Assembly: GCA_903813345.2 (NCBI GenBank)
Contig: CAIIXF020000007.1
Location: forward strand, 8,067,730-8,131,729
Length of the DNA: 64,000 nucleotides
DNA from: Owenia fusiformis
Lineage: Eukaryota; Annelida; Polychaeta; Sabellida; Oweniidae
Direction of reading: 5' to 3'
Made by a program: the position numbers and the translations under genes. Below the pieces are notes generated by a model. That model worked only from the letters and a program-made list of their open reading frames with translations. It was not told where the DNA came from and searched no databases. Shown here piece after piece: positions 23,530 through 34,424 of the stretch (within the stretch, counting starts at the first letter, position 1; each line of letters begins with the position of its first letter).

Positions 23530-24995
23530 AAAAGTTGGGTATTTTCATTTTGCATATCTAAAATGTCAAGGTTTACCTACAAATCCAACTCAGCGCATGT
23601 TGATTGGAAAATCGGTGTGGCATGGTCAACGGTCAATTTTTCTGGTGCTGGATGAAAAGTGGCGGGGCAAATAAGGTCTCCTTGGCCAGTGGTCAAAAAT
23701 ACAATCTAAAGGAAACGTGCGATGAAATCAACAAATATCGGTAGAGAGAGCTGCCTGTGCCGATGGACACTGGGTTGGTCATATACAAGCAAGATGGTCA
23801 GAATAATCACAGAGTATCCCTTTACATAAGGATAAAATTCCTAGTTTGGCATTTTCGATTTGGATCTCTGATACAATAAAAAAACACATTCTAATCATTC
23901 TCATTGAGGGCATCATTGCATTCAAATATGATTGAGTGTATGTATTTCTGTCGTGAATTCAAGTTGTCTAGATTAGACTGTCCACTATTTTGTATCCTCC
24001 AAACATTAAAATATCATCTTGGGGAAAAACATTTTAGATTATTATTTTGAGAAATGAAAGTACTTAATAGAAGCGTTTAGATCATCGTTATCTAATTTTT
24101 GAATCATTTCAATTGTCTTTGTAAAACTTTATCAAGCATGTGTTGGAGGATACAAAATGACTTTACAATGATGTGAAATATAAATGTACAATCAAAAGTT
24201 AGTTTTATTCGTATTTTTATGTTTATATTTTAATTACAGCAAAGTATGAGTCATTGCCAAACCAGGAAACAATATATTTCACTCTCAGTTTCATATCATG
24301 TTATAACTTTGTGGGAATAGCGATGCATGATATTGGTGACGTTGATGTTTCTCATTCGCTCATTGCCAACAATGTGTGTGTTTTCATGATATTATATTTT
24401 GAATGCCGTTTGTCGTTCCTTATGATGAATGTTTGTCCTTTACCCGAAATGATAAATGCTGTTACTTGCACAATCTTAGTCATTGTAAGTGCCAGAATAC
24501 TTTTATATCGATTCCAATGAAAATGATTTCATCCATTGTAATCTTTAATATTTCATACATGCCAAAGGATTAATATTGGTAATAAAACTTTCTTTTAAAA
24601 ATATAGAACATGATTTCTATTATGACCGCCGGTAATAATTCAAGTGCAGATAAGTAAAAAATCGACTTGGGCAAGGCTACATCTAAACATACATATGTAT
24701 ATAACTGAAATATTAAGGTACCATAAATAGAAACTTCTTCAAGAATAGTAGAAATAAACGGAAAATTGGGTAGGAAGCATTACTACTTGATGCTTGACAT
24801 TGTGTCTAAACGACGATTATGTTCCAGGGATTTAACGCATTAATTCAATTATTAATCTTGTATTATTTTATTGAGTGATATTACTTAAATATTGAAACTC
24901 AATATTAGGATTTGTCTATGGTTGTGTACACCACCATTGATATCCACCATTTGATCAAAGTCATATTCATGCAAAATTAATCAAATGATCATGAA
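23530..24995. other. Gene-free stretch after the metalloproteinase gene, one small inverted repeat
   Basis: AT-rich. At about 23987-24158 a short inverted repeat (TTTTGTATCCTCCAA against TTGGAGGATACAAAA) bounds about 170 bp and may be a tiny MITE. The open frame at 24254-24520 has no recognisable domain. Confidence 0.5.
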
Positions 24996-25882
24996 CACCC
25001 TTGGTATACGCAGCTAACGAAAATTGACCGGCACGGGTCAAAAGCTGGACCGGCACGGGTTAACGGTTTTATTTGAATTTAAAATAGCCATAACTTGCTC
25101 AATAATGACTTCCTCGTGTCTAATTTGAAATATATGATGCCTCCCGATGCTTTTAAGTACCCCAATTCTTTACAGATTTTTAAACGGACCAAAACTCTAA
25201 ATGCGCATTTATGCTCTTTTCTCTCGAGAACGGCTGTCTCATTTTCACGATAACTTTTATTTAGTACTTCTAACATATAAGATCTATTTTTCCCCATCAA
25301 GGTATGATGTAAATGACATGCCATTTACATCTTGTGAGTTTCAATGACGCGCGTTTGATTTTATAAAAAATGCCAAACTTTGTGACAAAGAATTTCATCC
25401 TGCTTGCAGTGAGAAGACGGACCGGTTCGGGGCAATCTGCTTGCAGAGAGAAGACGGACCGGTTCGGGGCAATAGCTGATGAAATTCTTTGTCACAAAGT
25501 TTGGCATTTTTTATAAAGTCAAACGCGCGTCATTGAAACTCACAAGATGTAAATAGCATGTCATTTACATCATACCTTGATGGGGAAAAATAGATCTTAT
25601 ATGTTAGAAGTACTAAATAAAAGTTATCGTGAAAATGAGACAGCCGTTCTCGAGAGAAAAGAGCATAAATGCGCATTTAGAGAGTTTTGGTCCGTTTAAA
25701 AATCTGTAAAAAATTGGGGTACTTAAAAGCATCGGGAGGCATCATATATTTCAATTTAGACACGAGGAAGTCATTATTGAGCAAGTTATGGCTATTTTAA
25801 ATTCAAATAAAACCGTTAACCCGTGCCGGTCCAGCTTTTGACCCGTGCCGGTCAATTTTCGTTAGCTGCGTATACCAAGGGT
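24996..25882. repeat. Long hairpin (foldback) with about 0.4 kb near-perfect arms
   Basis: The left arm starts CACCCTTGGTATACGCAGCT and the right arm ends with its reverse complement at 25882. The arms (about 24996-25405 and 25476-25882) match almost base for base. The loop holds a tandem pair of a 24-27 bp block, AGAAGACGGACCGGTTCGGG. Each arm carries a short duplicated phrase, GACCGGCACGGGT. There is no transposase. It could be a foldback transposon or a source of long double-stranded RNA. Confidence 0.9.
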
Positions 25883-26260
25883 GATGAATGTCTGCGATTT
25901 TTTTATAGAAATTGACTTTGTTGAACACCCACAACTCTTTATGTCCTGACTTTTGTAGACCTCAAAATAAATCGTTCGAAATGATATATAGATGGAACCA
26001 ACTGACACGCATGCTAAATATTCTAATCCCAATGCTAGACCAGAGGGAATATAGAATAAACACAAAGATTTAATAAAAACGCGAAATAAGAAATTGAAAA
26101 CATTTAATATCTTGATAACTTATTTTTGTTATAGGAGTTCCTTAATCAAGATCTGTTTTAAAACAGAAACATTGTAATTAACAAGTAATCAACAAAATAT
26201 GTACATGTTTTAAAGCTTTGTAGAATATTGTATTTGTTTATACCATATGCATGTATTATG

Positions 26261-27253
26261 TACAGGGTGACCCAAATACTATGTAACCCACAAATAAAAA
26301 CTTCCATAACTTCGATTCACATTGTACGAATTACTTGAAATTTGGCACAAGTAAATTGCATTTCATACCTATCAAGTCCATATACCTGAATCAAGACTGA
26401 CAAGAAAATTCAAAAATGTTTCATCATCGTTTACAGAGGTACACTCCCCTCCATAAGTTTGGCAACCTTAGCTCCCCCATTGAACTACGTGTTAAATAAA
26501 CTTTTGATTTTTATTTACTTACCCTGCGATGAAAATACTTATACTATCAATGGAAACGTAATTTGACTTAATACCTCCACATTTTCTCAATTATTTTCCT
26601 CAATTACAATAAGTCGAAAATTGATGATAAATTTGATGAATTTTTGTAAATCGACATTTCCATGTTAACCAATGAGAAATGGTAAGTTTGCTGCAAGTCA
26701 TATGACAGAATATCATTCCATCCGAGTCCTTGCAAAAATACGAGTTAGGCAGGCAATTGAATTTGCTAACTTTATTTAACAAAAATATTGATATGTTTCT
26801 TCAGGTTCAACTAAGTTATAGGGCTTTAAAGTCAAAATTGTTTTTCAAAAAACCTCTCCCATTGAAATAACACAGGAGGCGAAAAATCATTTTCAAAAAT
26901 GACTGAAGGAATGCTGTAACTTTAGTATTCATCAAATAAGCCAAACACTTAGTGTACAAAAAAAGTTTTTCTATATAATTTTTTTTGCTGAATCTTTTAC
27001 TTAAAAGATATCCTGATTTCTGATTAGCCCCGAACCCTCCATTTCCCATTGGATTACATGGGAATGACGATTTTCAAATTTATCATCAATTTTCGACCTC
27101 TTTTCGACCTTATTTCATCGCCGTATTAAGTAAATAAAAATTCAAATGTAAAGAGGCTTTAACACGAAGTTCATGGGGAGCTAAGGTTGCCAAACTTATG
27201 GAAGGGAGTGTATTACAAAAATAAGGGCTTGATTTTTGGGTCTACCCTGTCAC
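26261..27253. mobile_element. Inverted-repeat element (ACAGGGTGACCCAAA ends) disrupted by another insertion
   Basis: The left end TACAGGGTGACCCAAATA at 26262 and the right end reading TTTTGGGTCTACCCTGT at about 27250 are diverged inverted partners. A separate TIR element (26440-27212) occupies most of the interior. Confidence 0.5.
26440..27212. mobile_element. TIR element with TACACTCCCCTCCATAAG ends (copy 1)
   Basis: The ends are TACACTCCCCTCCATAAGTT and its reverse complement (one or two mismatches), flanked by TA. Inner similarity continues through GGCAACCTTAGCTCCCC, and the interior shows further inverted similarity around the ATGGGAA / TTCCCAT blocks. The same family recurs at 41743-43625. 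No transposase frame. Confidence 0.8.
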
Positions 27254-27485
27254 AACAATTTTGAAAAAAGCCTAAAACCTGATTTACATCATACATTGCA
27301 TACTATATGCTAAAATATATAGTAACTCTGGAAGCATGGAATAGAGATTAAAAATCTCACAGCTAAATCTTCTGATGTCAGCAATTAGCCTAACTATCAT
27401 ATATAGGTCAGAGTGTTCTCACCTTAAAAATATTCAATGATGATATACAAAAGTGCTATTATGTAGTATTGTAGACCCCGTCCTC

Positions 27486-27918
27486 TAAAGCTAGCCGCAC
27501 ACCAATGGGACATGTCCGGACATCAAGGGAGTTATTGAGTAAAAATATTATCATGGGACATGAAGGACCCAGACATTGTCCCAGGTTGTCCCAAGTTGTC
27601 CCCGAGACATTGTCCCAAGTTGTCCAATTTTGTCCAAGTTGTCCCTTTATGTCCCCAAAAAAAGAATGAACATATGTTAATTCTTTTCGAGGGACGTTAC
27701 CGGACAAATGAGGGACATTCCATCACGTGATGATCAATTGATCATATGACCATTTTCGGACAATATGGCGCCATATTCCAGACATCATCGGACTAAATGG
27801 GACAACGTCGGACATTGTCCCATGATATCCGGGGGACAAGAGCGGACACGTTGGGACAAACCGGACAAAGGGACAAAATAAAGTCGGACAATGTCCCATT
27901 GGTGTACGGCTAGCTTTA
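27486..27918. mobile_element. MITE of about 430 bp rich in GTCC/GGAC words
   Basis: The ends AAAGCTAGCCGCACACCAAT and ATTGGTGTACGGCTAGCTTT are near-perfect inverted partners. The interior is dominated by GTCCCAAGTTGTCC on the left half and GGGACAA / CGGACA on the right half, so the whole element can fold as a long imperfect hairpin. Confidence 0.8.
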
Positions 27919-28018
27919 TCTACGTCAACACAAGGTGGAGAAGTGTAGTTTGAGGGGAGGTATTATGTTTCTTGATGTAAATTTGTTTATCCTACTGTTA
28001 ATGTATTAATAGTACAAT

Positions 28019-28758
28019 AACGTCATTTCAAAGGGCAATATTAAACAAATACTGGATGATCAGGAGCTGGATATGGCAGAATACCTATTCGAGAAAAAAT
28101 ATTGGGCGAGGCGGTACTGGTAGCCGAGCCCAATATTTTTTCGAGGATAGGTATTCTGGCCATATCCAGCTCCTGATCATCCAGTATTTGTTTTATTATG
28201 CACCTCCCAATCAAAGTTAAGTGGAGTACTTACTGGAGTACAGGCTTAAACTGTCGTTTAGTTGACATTATTTTGACATTTATTTATTTTTTCTTTCAAA
28301 ACTCAGACGACTTCCGGCCAGTTTATTCGCTACAATGGACGAAAATATTTGCCCCGGGAATTTAATTGTTATTTATTCGAGACGTTCTTGCAGAATTATA
28401 TGTAACTTTTGAATGATAAGGGTAATTGTGATTGATTAAGTACATTTTTTCTTCTATTTTCCGCCAGTTTCAGATGTAAGCTTTAAGTAGTACTCCAGTT
28501 ATTAAGAAATAAAACTCTGAAGTGGGAATGTTGCAAAAACATTGAAAAAAATATCCGACCCTTTTTCTCGAAAGGGTCAGATATTAAAAAAATATCCGGC
28601 AGTTTTCAGAAAAGAGCAGAGTATTGCCAAATTACAAGCAACTAAGAACCAATCAGATTTGAGTTTTTTAATGAGGTGCATAATAAAGTGAAATATTGGA
28701 CCAAGGGCCGCAGGCCCAAGGTCCAATATTTCACTATTTTGCCCGCAGAAATGACGTT
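28019..28758. mobile_element. TIR element (AACGTCATTTC ends) with subterminal palindromes
   Basis: The ends are AACGTCATTTC...GGGCAAT on the left and its reverse complement GCCCGCAGAAATGACGTT on the right. Inside the left end a palindrome spans about 28049-28186 (arms about 60 bp, GATCAGGAGCTGGATATGGC). Inside the right end another lies at about 28688-28735 around CCAAGGGCCGCAGGCCCAAGG. A solo left end of the family is found at 34017. Confidence 0.75.
28194..28686. mobile_element. Nested TIR element (TATTATGCACCTC ends)
   Basis: TATTATGCACCTC at the left and GAGGTGCATAATA at the right form an inverted pair inside the preceding element, with diverged similarity going further in (CCAATCA words near each end). 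It may be an insertion, or the inner part of a compound terminus. Confidence 0.55.
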
Positions 28759-30398
28759 TTTACTTACTATTATTACCACCGTTAATGACCAGGGCTGAAA
28801 TAGCAAATTTGAAATAGAAAATCTTACGCACTGAACGATATCACTTTTCCCGGGAAACATAGCCGGGAGGATAATGTCATTATTGCCCGACTAAAGTCCT
28901 TAACGCCCGACACAATATTGCTCACGTCAATATAGCAATTTAAATGCCTTCTCAACTAGTACTAAAACCCCTAGAACAGGCCCTGCAAGGTGGTAATAAT
29001 GTATAATAACACTAAAAAATAAATTTGATATCTATTGGCAAAATAAATAACTGGAAGATACCTCTCGTGCAGATATCAATATCACCTTGTATATAAAAAT
29101 GATCTTCCTCAAAATCATAGGATATCCTATAAATATCCCGGGGTACGTTAACTATGGATGGCGCCAAAATTGTCACTTACAAATTTAATACTTATTCAAA
29201 CTCTATATGTGATTATATATGTAACTTACTTCATAACCTGAAAAAAAAATTTGAGTAAGGGCAATCATGACGTCATAGTTAGCAGTAGAGAAAACATGAC
29301 TTCTGAGAATTCCCAACTTTAACACAGAATTTGTGGTAATAACATCAAGCCAGGTGTAATGTGTTGTATAAAAAGTTACACAGCGCCTCTCGGGATTTTC
29401 TCTCTAGTGAGTGTATAAGGGTTATGTACTTGGAGATTTTGGATACAGGGTTTATACCAAAGGAAATATGTGTATCTCCCGAGGGACCACAGGGACAGAG
29501 GATACCTACAGAGGTTCTAGGTACATCATACCTTATAAAGATCCAAAATTCCAAAATATACTTACACGTTTTCTTGGTCTTAAAGTTTGCGAGATTTTCA
29601 AAAAAGAAAAAAATTTTTTTTTTAAATTGGAAGAAAATGTGAAAATTAATATTGAAAAAAATTGAAAATGTTTTTTAAAAAAATGTGTGTTAAAATTGTT
29701 TTTTAATTTGAGAAAAAGCCGGGCTTTGGTGATAGCTCCCTAGATACACTATATATTCCCGCTCGTTATGTACCTAGAACCTCAGTAGGTATGAACAACA
29801 ATATTATTTTTAAGTGAGTTCATATGATTTTCAAATAAGTGCAAGTCCAATCATGGAAAAAGAGGATTAAGTTAATGGCAATGCTTAAATGTATCGCTGC
29901 AGCGTTGGTTCGAATGCTAAATTGGGTAGAAGGTTTGAAGAAGGGATACACGAGATGCTGAATATATTCTTGATAAAGGCAGAGGAGGCTGTAAAGACTG
30001 TATAAAAGGCCGGTGATTCTACTAATAGGAGTGGTAAAAACGGATATAAGGCAAGTTTGGCTGCTTCTATAATTCCAAAGGACACGTCCATGGACAACAG
30101 ATTTAGGTCAAATAACTGCAACTTATCTGACGGCGACACTAATTTACGAATAATAAATATTTGCATAGTTATCTTTCCTCAAAGAAGCAAGATTGGCTAC
30201 GTGTATCTTCCCTCATCCAAAAATGAGAAAAGATGGCTGCATTTCGTAAAAGATGAAAATTCCATTTGTATCCTTAATACACTGTCTGAATCATCATGTA
30301 TGATCTAAATCTTCCAAATTAACCAACAACTGCTTTACTAACAATGGTTCCGGGCTCACACTTGAGCATTTATCTTTCCATATCCAACACTGCGCATA
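28759..30398. other. Gene-free stretch with one inverted pair, before the CD225-family exon
   Basis: At 29500-29527 and 29766-29792 the block CAGAGGTTCTAGGTACAT and its reverse complement ATGTACCTAGAACCTCAG face each other about 240 bp apart, around an A/T-rich core (29576-29720). Open frames at 29345-29665 and 29885-30308 show no recognisable domain. The 3' UTR of the minus-strand CD225 gene should lie just left of 30399. Confidence 0.5.
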
Positions 30399-31125
30399 CT
30401 ATTCAGCAGTGACGTAAAGTACTACACCGATAACGACAAAAATAGTTAACACCATTCCAAATATACTAATCAAGCACGAAATCCGACCTTGTTTAATGGC
30501 CTCCTTTTGCTCTCCCTTTTGAAAAGAAGAGAATGATGCGAATGAAAATAACATTGCAACAATCCCCACAGGGCAATTGAAGCACAAAGTCACAACAACA
30601 GCTACCGTTAGGTAGGTCTCCGGCAGCAGCTTCACATCTGCTTCATTTAATTCTTTCTCACTATCCATCATTTTAAATGTAACAGGTTGACTTTCAATAT
30701 CAATTTTTTCCTTTTTCGGCTTGGTTTTTTGTTGGGTAACAGGTTGGGATGTAATAGTCTTTTCCGTCGGTGGAATCTCTTTTTGTTTATCAACATGGTT
30801 CTGAATCGGCGTATTCGGTGTAGTACGCGATGGTGGGAGGGGTTCCTTGATGTTTTTGAACTTTGACTTTGTATTTTTATGTGCTGGTGTCCTTTGATGA
30901 GCATGTATGACATATGTTGAGTTAATAACTGGCGGTGTGCATTTCAACTCCTTCGAATTATCTGATTGCTCTTGCGGATGACTCATTGGAATAGGTGTGG
31001 AGTAGAACAGTGGTTGTTGTTCGTTTATCATTGGAAGAGGTTTCCTTTGGTAGTTTTGGAAGATCTTCTGTTGTGGAAAATTGTTTGGCTGTTGCTTCCA
31101 TATACTGTTACTGTCAACATATGGT
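30399..31125 (-). CDS. CD225/dispanin (IFITM-like) family membrane protein, terminal exon
   Basis: The C-terminal 85 residues fit the CD225 fold: a first hydrophobic segment (YLTVAVVVTLCFNCPVGIVA, about 33 residues) with the conserved NCPxGIVAM core, a polar loop SSFQKGEQKEAIKQGRIS corresponding to the 'A..GD...A...S..A' loop, and a second membrane segment ISIFGMVLTIFVVIGVVLYV. Ahead is a long hydrophilic region rich in Pro, Gln, Lys and Thr, as in proline-rich dispanins. The frame stays open above the Met at 31031 to an excellent acceptor (TTATTTTCAG just beyond 31125), so that Met is probably internal and an upstream exon (not found) supplies the start. Family members act at plasma or endosomal membranes; some restrict virus entry in vertebrates. 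No function can be assigned here. Confidence 0.85.
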
Positions 31126-33240
31126 CTGAAAATAAAATAAATATTTTGAGTAAAATACTTTTATACTGTATAAATAGTCTTGCTTCAGGACTCTTAACTC
31201 CTCCCCCCCCCCCCATCCGCCTATCTACTCCACCAACAACTTGTGGGAGCGATGTAGTGGGGGAGGGGCTCATAATAGCTTGTAACTAGATTTTATAGTA
31301 CAATACGATACTTACACTTCTTTCTTTATCGTATTTCAATGTAAACATTTAAAGTCTCGCCATTGACACATTTATATTGACTGCTGATGCTATTAAGGAG
31401 TTTGAAAATCATCCCGAACTAATGCACAAAGTTGTTACTGTAACATACAATCTAATTATATGGAAGTTATTGATCTCTCGTCTTATTCTTGGTCACCTTT
31501 GTCATTATTTTATAGAAGAGCCGATTATAGATGTTGTTAGGGGAATGTTCACTCTCTATTTATAGCCCCTATTTACTGCTCATCTGCCTTAGTATTCCCT
31601 TTATACAAAATCGATGATACTTAAAATCAGGAGCAATGATATAATGCAATTATAAGTCTTTGGCTAATGGAGACATTGTTCATGTAGAAGATGTTGAAAC
31701 AAAGAAAAATTGGATTCCGCATGCCTTGTTTAGTATATACATTTTTTATAAAGTTCTACACCAGCTTGTGAATATTTGCTTTCATGATGATACAAACATG
31801 ACTTATAATCTTCAACCGTGTGATATTATCCAAAGCGAATATTGATAATACGTCGATGGGACTGCTGTTGCATGCTGTTTCCTGTAGAAACACATCCATC
31901 ATTTGAAACTTTGACTTAGCATGAAATTGAATCCGACTGTATCATTAACAGTAGAAAATTGACGTTATACCTTTGCTCATCCGAATGTAATTTCAGTTAT
32001 TCCAAGTCGTACCAGTAATCAATCAAATTAGATGTGTTTTCCTGCTAAGCTCTCGTCCTGCTAATCCATACTAAAGACTTTCTTAGACAGGCTAAGCAAG
32101 ATCGGATGTTTCATGAAGATGCATTGTATTAAAACCACTAGAGCCATTCATAAAAACCCACTATCTACTGTGTCTAACGCACATAGAAACAATGTATTTT
32201 ACCCTTCCACACCAATGTCAATATGTCAATTCTCAAGATCGCAAGTCCATTGGGCATTTCATTCATACCGTACCGAAGTCATTAAAATACATGGAGTACA
32301 AAAGAATTACTATTGAAATACTCTCCAATGCTCTTGGCATCGACAATATTCGTAATAGTGATAAAGGAATTGACAAATATTTGAAAATTACCTCCTGTTC
32401 AAGTTCCAATCATTTTTATAGATTATATTGATAGATTTAATATCACTGAATATGGTATTGCTTGTTGAGGATCACACAACATTACCATTTATCTTTTATT
32501 TGAGATTTAAGCAGGGGTCCATTTTTTAAGAAAATATCGTTTTAAAAGATTTCTTGTGAATAGATAATAAATAAGTACAAAAAGCATGAATTATTATATA
32601 TCAAGAGCATAATGTAAAATTTCAACTGAAAAATTAGATCAAAATGGAATCCATGTTCACAGTGGGGGGTATAACTCATCAAACACTGGATAATTTTTTT
32701 AAAGCTTATTGTTACAGCCTTATGTTTTGAATTTGCTTTTTTACTTAGGATTATAGCATTGACCATTTATGAATTTTTGAGCACCATACAAAGTTACAGA
32801 ACTTCATTTATGAACGATTTTAGCAGGGGTCTATTTTACAAATATTAAATATTTTTCCGGATAGTTCTTAGATGAAAAGCTAGTACATTGTTATGATTAA
32901 AATACATCATTGAGGTGTATAAATCATGAAAACAGGTTTCATCCTGATGTCTTCAACCTAATTCGTATAACGCCATGTCACAAATGGGGGAGGGGACATT
33001 GACCTCCACTTGGGGATCTTTATTACTTATATGATTTCAATATTACAGTAATGTCGGTATCATTATAAACAGGCATTAAATAAGTGTAGACTATTATAAA
33101 TACGTTGACAGCAAGAAGATTTATACAATTTAAACTGTAAAATGAGATAACAATGGGCTCTAAAATCACAATGATTGGTGTAACTAATCAAATTTTTACT
33201 TTATAAGCTTAGTATCATGTCCTAACAATTTAAATTGATT
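31126..33240. other. Probable 5' intron/flank of the CD225 gene, then unassigned AT-rich sequence
   Basis: A good minus-strand donor (GTAAGTAT, reverse-complemented near 31304-31311) follows a short open frame beginning MFTLKYDKER, but its phase does not match the exon at 31125, so I do not join them. Open frames at 31377-31845 and 32113-32431 (plus) resemble nothing I know. A poly-C tract lies at about 31202-31214. Confidence 0.4.
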
Positions 33241-33440
33241 TCAAATAGTTATCCCATTGAATGAAGTTCGGAGGGATATAGGGAACGGGCCTCCGTCCGT
33301 CCATCCGTCTGTCCGTCCATAGGTAAGTCCGTTCGGGCAATAACTCAAATACTATTGGCCTGATTTTGTTCATATTTTGTACACATATACCCTATGGGGG
33401 TAGCAGTTCTGCTTGAAAGCTGATTTTAAAAATTTTAGTG
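33241..33440. repeat. Dispersed repeat with CCGTCCGTCC tract
   Basis: GCCTCCGTCCGTCCATCCGT and further copies of CGTCC are followed by GGGCAATAACTCAAATACTA. The same pairing of a GGACGGAC tract with a 'TTTGAGTTATTGC' word occurs reverse-complemented near 12130-12165 and near 14890-14920. This points to one dispersed repeat family. Confidence 0.55.
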
Positions 33441-34016
33441 CCGATTTTACAGTAATCTAGGTGCAATATGTAAAACTGTAATAGCAATGTCTTTTAAATG
33501 AAAAAAAATTATATAGGGCATTAATGAAGCTAGAAATGTAGATATTAAAGAACCATATGGCAGCCATCTTGAAAAATGGTGGCCTTTACTTGTTATTTTA
33601 CGATTTTTGCTGTAACTCGAAAAGTAGTGGAGTGATTTCGTTCATATCTGGTATGTGAATACTAATAAGCATGACACACTGTCTAATGACACTTTTGGTA
33701 GAAGGCGGCCATTTTAAACGTAGCCGCCATTTTAACATATTTTACTATAACTCGAAAAGTTGTGGAACGATTTGGATCATCTCTGGTATGTGATTACTAT
33801 AAACATGGCACACTGAATTTTTTGAATATCTTAAAGTGCTTCAGATTTTCATTTATTGAAGATTTAATTCAAGATTAATTCAAAAAGATGAATATATTTT
33901 TGGATAGTTCTCAGATCAATTACTATTATCACCACCTTGCGGGGCATGTTTTAGGGGTATTAGTGCTAGTTTAGGTGGCATTTATGTTACTATATCGACC
34001 TGAGCAATAATTCTAA
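33441..34016. repeat. Probable remainder of a dispersed repeat with internal duplication
   Basis: Two diverged copies of a block reading TAACTCGAAAAGT-GTGGA followed by 'CATCTCTGGTATGTGA' occur at about 33612-33660 and 33750-33795, with a 'GGCGGCCATTTT' / 'AGCCGCCATTTT' pair between them. No coding signal. Confidence 0.5.
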
Positions 34017-34125
34017 CAACGTCATTTCTGCGGGCAATCTTAAACAAATACTGGATGATCAGGAGCTGGATATGGCAGAATACCTATTCGAGAAAAAAAT
34101 ATTGGGTGTGACGGTATTAATTAAT
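34017..34125. mobile_element. Solo left end of the AACGTCATTTC TIR family
   Basis: Matches 28019-28110 closely, including AACAAATACTGGATGATCAG and GAATACCTATTCGAGAAAAA. No right end is found nearby, so the element is truncated after about 105 bp. Confidence 0.75.
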
Positions 34126-34424
34126 TTCAATAGAAAGTTTGGGTTCTAGAATTGCCTCATGAGAGTCTATTTTGTACTAAATAAAATAATCAGGGTAAAC
34201 GCTTTTCTATTACTAAAGTTATCTGCTTGTAGAGATGCTTGTAGAGCCTGTATCGCAAAAATCATATATCCTTTCACCCCACATCATATCATATGCTTTA
34301 TTGATGTTAAAATCCTTTTTTATAAATAGTGGGAATAAATTTCTAACTCATCTTAGATTATGATTTAAATGCAATATCATATGCTATCAAATGCTTTTTC
34401 CAAGGTTTTAAAATGTAAACAGTG

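Noticed and set aside
25079-25324. 81-codon minus-strand ORF in the long hairpin
   Set aside because: It follows from the arm sequence, is partly broken in the other arm and shows no known domain.
30668-30913. 81-codon ORF inside the CD225 exon
   Set aside because: Out-of-frame shadow of the Lys/Pro-rich part of the real coding frame.
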